Assembly (NCBI GenBank): GCA_933207985.1
Contig: OW240921.1
Location: 16,882,985-16,946,984 of the forward strand
Origin: Pelobates cultripes
Taxonomy: Eukaryota; Chordata; Amphibia; Anura; Pelobatidae
Reading direction: 5' to 3'
DNA length: 64,000 bases
A program made the translations under genes and the position numbers. Below, in pieces: positions 58,499-64,000 of this stretch. The notes below the pieces were generated by a model. That model saw only the letters and a list, made by a program, of their open reading frames with translations. It did no database searches and was not told the DNA's origin. Position 1 is the first letter of the stretch. Every line of letters starts with the position of its first letter.

Positions 58499-59622
58499 AT
58501 CCACAACATAAAAATGATGAATAATGTAATGGATGGTGAAATTGAGGACCCAAATGAATGAGGGGGACCAACACGAGAAGGACAATTCCTAGCATCGGCA
58601 ATATGTACATTATAATAGGACAATGTCACATAACATTCAAGCCTAAACCCGGGGTGAGGTAGTATAGAAATGAGGATAGGCTTACACCAGAAGAGTATTT
58701 TAGAAGCAAATTTGAAAACCTGGAAGCTAAATAATGAAAACAAAACAGCCAGTTGGCGGTATGATATATAATCGTGGGGACACCCGTGGACCCTATTCTT
58801 AATGTAATACCATCCAAGTGTAAGAGCAACATTGCCCTGCAAACTGGTGGATAATCTCAGAGTGCCTATAGATGCAGATAAATAACCCGTGATCTATGAA
58901 ATGACTGGACTAATGGTGTAGAGAGCACAGAGTATACTAAAAGATGTTAGTAAAATAGTGTAGAAATTAGATTAAGGTGTTTACAGAAACCAATATATAT
59001 GTATGGTAAATATAAATGCTAGACGGATCCCATTAGCAGATTGGTGCTGTGTCATGAGAAAAAGTATTTGTGTAAATCGCCCTGTCAGTTATTGTTCAGT
59101 GGATCCTTGAGACTTGGCAACTGTAAGTTGTAGGGTACAATTATAGGAGTTCCCAGTGGTAAATAATTATCCTGGTAAGCACGGTCAGTATTATTAACAG
59201 ATTTTCCCACCTAATGAGAAAGCTTGAAGATAAAGAGAAATAACATAACATTAATTTATTAACAGTAAATATATCAAATTTGATTTAGCTATGAAATGCA
59301 GGGATTCTCAAAGTAACAAAGTTATAAAGGGTTAAAACAGTTACTGTGCACAGTTTGCAGTTAATTGCGGTATGGTACTTTGCACCTGCTCGACAGTCGT
59401 GAATACTGATATGGTGATTCTCCCAAGTCAAATGATCTTGGAAAGCTGTGATTTATGGTTGCACGGAATAAAACACAGGAAGAAAGTATAAAAAATCTAT
59501 GTCCTTAACTATCTACTTAGTTTGTACCTCAAGAGCTGAAAATTATAAGTTCTTCCAGGTGAATCTAATACCAAACTGAAAATATGAATATATGTACATA
59601 GATACCCAAACACCATGGCAAA
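58499..59622. other. No gene seen
   Basis: Over 1.1 kb of unassigned intergenic DNA; minus-strand open frames of about 70-120 codons have no recognisable features. Confidence 0.5.
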
Positions 59623-59764
59623 CAGATAAGTATTATGCATAGAACCCCAGACAGAAATGGGATACGGCTGTATAATCTATAGAGGGAACATATAAAGGAA
59701 AAAACACAATAGTGTGATACAGTAAATACAGTGAATAGTGCGCTTAAATGGATGCACTCACAAG

Positions 59765-60217
59765 ATGATGAGGGGATGTAATGTGTGCAAAGCATGTACC
59801 ACCACCTCTATGGGGAGAACTAAGGAATTTATTAGCCATATCACGGGGGAGACTTTCAAGATTAAATCATTAATAGGTTGCCACACGGACTATGTAGTAT
59901 ACTTACTGCAGTGTCCGTGTGGCAAACAGTATGTGGGACGCACGAAACGTATCCTGAAAGTCAGGATCTTGGAACACCTAAATAATATACGTAAAGGACT
60001 GGTTACTCATTCAGTCTCTGCCCATTGCAGTAATTGTCCATCCTTCTCCTTTAGAGATTTCAAGTGTATGGGTATCGAACATGTCCTTCCCTACTGGCGG
60101 GGAGGTGATAGGATTAAAAAGTTATCCCAAAGGGAAACCTTTTGGATACACAAACTAAAGACCCTTGAACCTAGGGGCCTGAATATTGGGATCGATCTGG
60201 TGTGTTTCTTGGACTGA
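59765..60217 (+). pseudogene. Penelope-like C-terminal GIY-YIG endonuclease (5'-truncated)
   Basis: An uninterrupted frame; the only upstream Met (59738) lies in the inverted end copy, so the native start is missing. The Cys-rich linker GCNVCKAC comes first. The GIY-YIG segment is VVYLLQCPCGKQYVGRT, with the conserved Arg in RILEHLNNIR and the catalytic Glu in QRETFWIHKLKTL, ending PRGLNIGID. In full elements this domain follows the reverse transcriptase and nicks target DNA. Compare the broken relative at 45756-46318. Confidence 0.88.
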
Positions 60218-61034
60218 TTTTTTGGTTATTCTTCTCCTTTATGTAAATTATTCCATAAGTATCTTTGGGAATATGAGGAGCTCTGGCAGTCTAAATATAG
60301 GGAAAAAGAAGTGTCTTTAATCAATACAATTCATAATTTATATAATAAAAAAAAAAAAAAAATCTTTATATTATATAGTTAGGTGTACCTTGCAGGTTAT
60401 ATGGTTTAAAATGATTATTATTGATATTGAGGGAACTTTTTTTAGGAATATATTATTTGTGTCCTAATTTTTGAATAATGAGATGTTTGTCACTTTAAAT
60501 AGACATACATGGCACTATTTAATGGTGTATGATATTGTCATATATATAATATGTGGGGAAGTTCCATATGAACTATCTTAACATGGTTGTTGTATATTAC
60601 ATGCACTAATTCACTTTTCTTCTTTTAAAGATTAATTACATTTAATGCATTTAACACTTTTGGGCTTTGTCCTTTTGATGATTACTTATATTGATGGCTT
60701 CTCGCTGTTCTAGTTGAAAAAGAGCAGTAAATGTATTTGGAACGCATTTGGAGCGTGTTTGGAACGCATATGGAACGCAAATGGAACGCGGAAGTGAAGG
60801 CAGACATCCACTTCCGGTTTCGGCTTTTACATTGAACGCGCCCTTTTTAAACTACCCAAACACTATCAGCTGGAGGATAATACCCCTGGATAGATGATTG
60901 GCTGGCTACTGGATACTCCTACACTATGGACCAATGGGACTTTGGGACTAGCCCTATATATAGAGATTTTGTTAAGGGGAAAGTAGGATGTTATTTTACA
61001 ATCTATGATATTGTCTGTGATTTTTTTACTGTGC

Positions 61035-61077
61035 GGTCCCTGATGAAGTTCTAGTCTTGAACGAAACGCGTTGGACC
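61035..61077 (+). ncRNA. Hammerhead ribozyme motif of Penelope-like element 2
   Basis: Helix I GGTCC (61035-61039) pairs perfectly with GGACC (61073-61077). CTGATGA is at 61040-61046. Helix II is GTTC (61048-61051) with GAAC (61059-61062). GAAA is at 61063-61066, followed by CGCGTT. The predicted cut is 61072/61073. Helix III would be only two base pairs, but ACGCGT is self-complementary, which suits dimeric action as known for this ribozyme class. One extra A precedes helix II. Confidence 0.75.
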
Positions 61078-61526
61078 TATTGCTGCACTTTTAAACCTTT
61101 ATTCTTATGGTGCTTGTTCACCTTTTAAGAAAATAAAAGTATTGCTTTTCTACTATTACTTACCTGGAGTCCCGTGTTCCATTGGTCGCTTTACATCGGA
61201 TAGGGGAAACCACTAGCCCCCTATGCTATCTGGGGAGGCACCCTATGAATGCTTTTTCATCTTCATCATCTTGTGAGTGCATCCATTTAAGCGCACTATT
61301 CACTGTATTTACTGTATCACACTATTGTGTTTTTTTCCTTTATATGTTCCCTCTATAGATTATACAGCCGTATCCCATTTCTGTCTGGGGTTCTATGCAT
61401 ATGTTAAGATCGTTTGTTGTGGATAACGATCCTGGGAGGCTGCATATTGATTGAAGTTAAGTAATTTATTTAACTAGAACACTTATCTAAAGGTGTTCGT
61501 TTGTTTGTTTTCCAGATAAGTATTAT

Positions 61527-62290
61527 AACCGACAAAAGTAGAAACTAAAAATGTAAGACAGTTCATGTGAATACAATTCCAAATTCGATATAAGAAAAAT
61601 TAGAATCCATTAAACATGTAGAAATCCTGTTGCTTCAACAAATTGCTTATACCGAGAGAGATCGCTAGGGGTCAGTATTGTAGCATGACTTATACTGTAA
61701 GCCTATGTATTGTGCGATCGTTTAAAAGTAAGCCCTGCTGTCACAGGCTTTCGTGTAGTTTTTAAGAGTAGAAACTAAACGAACTAACTGATTGGCCACC
61801 GTTCGGAAGTTTGTACAAAAAGCTGTACCATAATATGAAGAGTGAGATGGATTTTTACACGAACCACGTTAGGCAGATTGAAAATGAATGACAATTATAA
61901 AAAAATGAAAACAAGCCGGTGTTTCGTTAGAGCTATGCAATGAAAGCATGAAGATAGACCTGACCCGTGATGATGCCATGGGACTGAGACAGTGGCGCGA
62001 CGGGTAGGTCAGTAGCTTATGGTTTTGCTGAGTTCCTGGCTCTATCCTTGGAGATGTCTGCTTGAAGGAAGCTGTTTGGATGCTGAAATCCGCGGCCCTT
62101 GCCAGGAACAGTAGGAAGAGTGAACCACGTGAAAACAGGTACGTTTTCTCAAGATGGGGACCTCCACGACCTGGAAGTATTCTCATGCAAATCGCCAGAC
62201 CATAGACGGTGTGGAGTAAGGTAAGAGTTCCCTTTAAGTAGGGAAAATACATGACCCTCCCACAATTACAGGCCAACTGCCTTAATACAT
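61527..62290. other. No gene seen
   Basis: Unassigned DNA. A minus-strand open frame (61869-62345) has no recognisable domain and overlaps repeat sequence. Confidence 0.5.
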
Positions 62291-62545
62291 ATATACATAT
62301 ATAGATACTGTCCTCTCTGGGACCTTTCTCAAGATCAAATGGCATTTGATCTTGAGAAAGGTCCTAGAGAGGGCTGAAACATCGATCTGCTGTTACTTAT
62401 GGAATAAAGAAAACTTTATTATGAGAGACCGTGAGTGCAGTCCATATGTTTATTGTTTTGAATAATTAAACCCCAGGACTAGCACCCGGCAATTATATAA
62501 TAGAGTTCAGCCTGAGTGCAAGGATCATCTTTACGTTTGATATAA
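62291..62545 (+). mobile_element. Penelope-like terminal repeat fragment with eroded hammerhead
   Basis: Palindromic around 62341 (tttctcaagatcaaatg/catttgatcttgagaaa). The right arm continues through a GGTCC-type hairpin to GAAACATCGATC, a decayed hammerhead 3' half. The rest is an inverted relative of 52520-52660 (gaccgtgagtgcag, gagtgcaaggatc). Confidence 0.6.
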
Positions 62546-62849
62546 TATATATATACATATAAGATAGACATAATAGGTTCTAGGATGTGAAGTAGGAAAA
62601 GGGGATTATCTCTATATCTGGTGGCAGTGTGAGCCACTAAAAAATGTATGGAAGGGTATTAAAAGCTAGATAAACATACCATGTGGTGTACACCTGTCCT
62701 TTACATCCTTTGATGTTTGTATGTACTTGTTCTGTTCTGTTTTTACATGTTTAAATGTAATTAAGTGTTTTATACTTATAAATTATATATATTTATACGA
62801 ATATAAAAAAAAATTAAAAAAAAATAGATTAAAAAAAAAAATAAGATTG
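62546..62849. other. No gene seen; AT-rich
   Basis: Low complexity with poly-A runs. Confidence 0.5.
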
Positions 62850-63073
62850 AAATGATTCCATAGTGTAGGATTTACATGTGGGACAAAATTCAGGATGTTA
62901 TCTTATTAGTTAAAATATGTCCTTTAGTAAACATGAAATACTAGGTTGAAATATAATGTGCAGATGGGGGCACAAATGAGGAAAATGGTAACGTGCTTGT
63001 GCCACACAAGGCACTTCCGCAGAGACTGTTCTGGTATTTTTATCCTGCTTGTGGACCTCGCACTGTGGAATAA
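62850..63073. other. Duplication block D fragment
   Basis: Matches 35205-35420, 51530-51765 and 57958-58165 (shared aggcacttcc, cagagac, ttctggtattttt). Confidence 0.6.
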
Positions 63074-63316
63074 TTAAAGGAACAGTATAGGGTCAGGAAC
63101 ACAAACATGTATTCCTGACCCTATAGTGTTAAAACCACCATCTACTCCCCCTGCCTCCCTGCTCCCCCCCCCCCTCCAACTTCCCTAAATATAGTAAAAT
63201 TCTACTTGTATTCAAGTCTGTAGCTGCTGGCTCTGCCCCTGAATTGCCTCTGCCTGCTGACCTCATCAGAAGTAGTGGTCTGAGCTAGTCACAAAGTAGT
63301 GGTCTGAGCCAGTCAA
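63074..63316. mobile_element. TTAA-type MITE, left end and body
   Basis: Begins ttaaaggaacagtatagg; a ggtcaggaacacaaa...tattcctgaccctata hairpin follows. No right terminus found before receptor sequence resumes. Confidence 0.55.
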
Positions 63317-63718
63317 AATTATACTCAAGGTGAAGAAGGAGAAACTGACCAGGACTGCCAAGCCCTACAAAATCATCTTTAATTCAGCGATATCATTTTT
63401 TGTCTGCAAACTGTCCTTCCATATCTATTTTGGAATAAGGTTGTGGTCCACAATAAATAAGGAAAAGGGAAGTTTTGGAGGAAGAACCCTGGGAAAACCT
63501 CTGTTTCACCCCAGTATTGTGCCTCTTCACTGTAGAAAGCTTCAATAAAGTATTCAAGAAGTCTGTAATGTCCCTGATTGAGTCAATGCTTACTGAAGTC
63601 TTTGTGTCCTCGAACAAGAGCCTGGAAGAAAAAAACAACCCCTCATTCCTCATCTATGGTCAAATATGAAAGCTATGGTAATAATAGAATTGTGCTTTCG
63701 GTTTCAAATAAATTGTAA
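63317..63718 (+). pseudogene. Receptor 6: GPR33-like, 3' part only
   Basis: Begins at the TM5/ICL3 boundary and runs to the C-tail, ending at a stop (63716-63718) aligned with that of receptor 4. TM6 has FFVCKL, so the Lys of receptor 4 is shared. A deletion with frameshift near 63490 joins the segment before TM7 to the CFTP motif in another frame, and the tyrosine region is altered. TM1-TM5 are absent; a MITE sits at the break. Non-functional, closest to receptor 4. Confidence 0.85.
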
Positions 63719-64000
63719 TTTTGGTTGAATTCCATATCTCCAAAGCGTCACATGACATATAATTGAGCAAACGGCTAGAACGACCTACGAGCATGTTCGA
63801 TTACTTCAGGATTCTAAATTTCACCCATAAAACCAAAAAAGAGATGATTGTTGGGAAAACAATATACTATATAGCTTATTGAAAAAAAAAAGTCATTTGT
63901 TCAGCAGTTGTTCAGTCCTCTCCATTTCAATGTGAAATGAAGAGGACTCAACAAGAATATCACAAACAAAGAGCCATAATCACAAGTAGCCACAAGCACA
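63719..64000. other. 3' flank of receptor 6
   Basis: No gene seen. Part (about 63890-63930) resembles 38950-39000 after receptor 4, so the duplication unit extends past the gene. Confidence 0.45.

Larger units (their letters stand above)
59637..61512 (+). mobile_element. Penelope-like element 2, 5'-truncated, with ribozyme
   Basis: The 14-bp direct repeat cagataagtattat flanks it at 59623-59636 and 61513-61526. The first 135 bp (59637-59772) is an inverted copy of about 61254-61400. A GIY-YIG endonuclease end follows, then a 3' region and a hammerhead motif in the right terminal repeat. No reverse transcriptase remains, so this is a truncated insertion. Confidence 0.85.

Noticed and set aside
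61869..62345. Minus-strand frame of 158 codons
   Set aside because: No recognisable domain, and its start lies in a Penelope-like palindrome; chance ORF is likelier.

Overview
The window looks like anuran amphibian nuclear DNA: AT-rich, intron-bearing and crowded with transposable elements. The host genes are a tandem family of class A G-protein coupled receptors that most resemble the chemoattractant-type orphan receptor GPR33. The mobile elements (Penelope-like elements with hammerhead-ribozyme motifs, TTAA-flanked MITEs, a chromodomain Gypsy element, Tc1, hAT, L1-, L2- and CR1-like LINEs, a probable DIRS element) also suit a frog. I cannot name the species; no bacterial features are present.

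Layout. 0-10 kb: GT-rich repeat, a promoter/first-exon region and intact receptor 1 (1596-2648), then AT-rich DNA, a large TCTA/TCTG microsatellite, a minisatellite and Penelope-like fragments. 10-14 kb: a duplicated copy of the receptor 1 upstream region leads into receptor 2 (11908), which a LINE fragment breaks after TM2 to leave an in-frame chimeric ORF; an L2-like LINE follows. 14-19 kb: LINE fragments, a G-rich minisatellite, a TTAA MITE, and an LTR remnant hit by a second insertion. 19.5-26 kb: receptor 3, truncated near its DRY motif and then hit by a 3.3-kb TTAA element, and a second TTAA element sitting in an old Gypsy LTR. 27-33.6 kb: a CR1-like LINE, then a young Gypsy/chromovirus element on the minus strand with apparently identical 431-bp LTRs, 5-bp target duplications and a self-priming-type primer site. 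33.6-39.6 kb: receptor 4 (37105-38208, intact) behind an exact 3 x 142-bp tandem repeat, plus a receptor fragment at 39.5 kb. 39.7-50 kb: a hAT MITE, a DIRS-like element, a 5'-truncated L1-like LINE, a Penelope-like element carrying a nested solo LTR, and Tc1. 50-64 kb: further copies of the receptor upstream segment, receptor pseudogenes 5 (53836) and 6 (63317), a repeat with serial hairpins, and a Penelope-like element (59637-61512) with a GIY-YIG endonuclease end and a near-consensus hammerhead ribozyme.

How it fits together. The receptors arose by repeated local duplication of an upstream-region-plus-coding-exon unit. The coding exon is intronless and follows a conserved 3' splice site 13-14 bases before the ATG. 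Only receptors 1 and 4 remain open. Mobile elements inserted between and inside the copies, and several leave empty sites in sister copies, so their relative ages can be read. Coordinates of decayed repeats and duplication blocks are approximate because they were aligned by eye.
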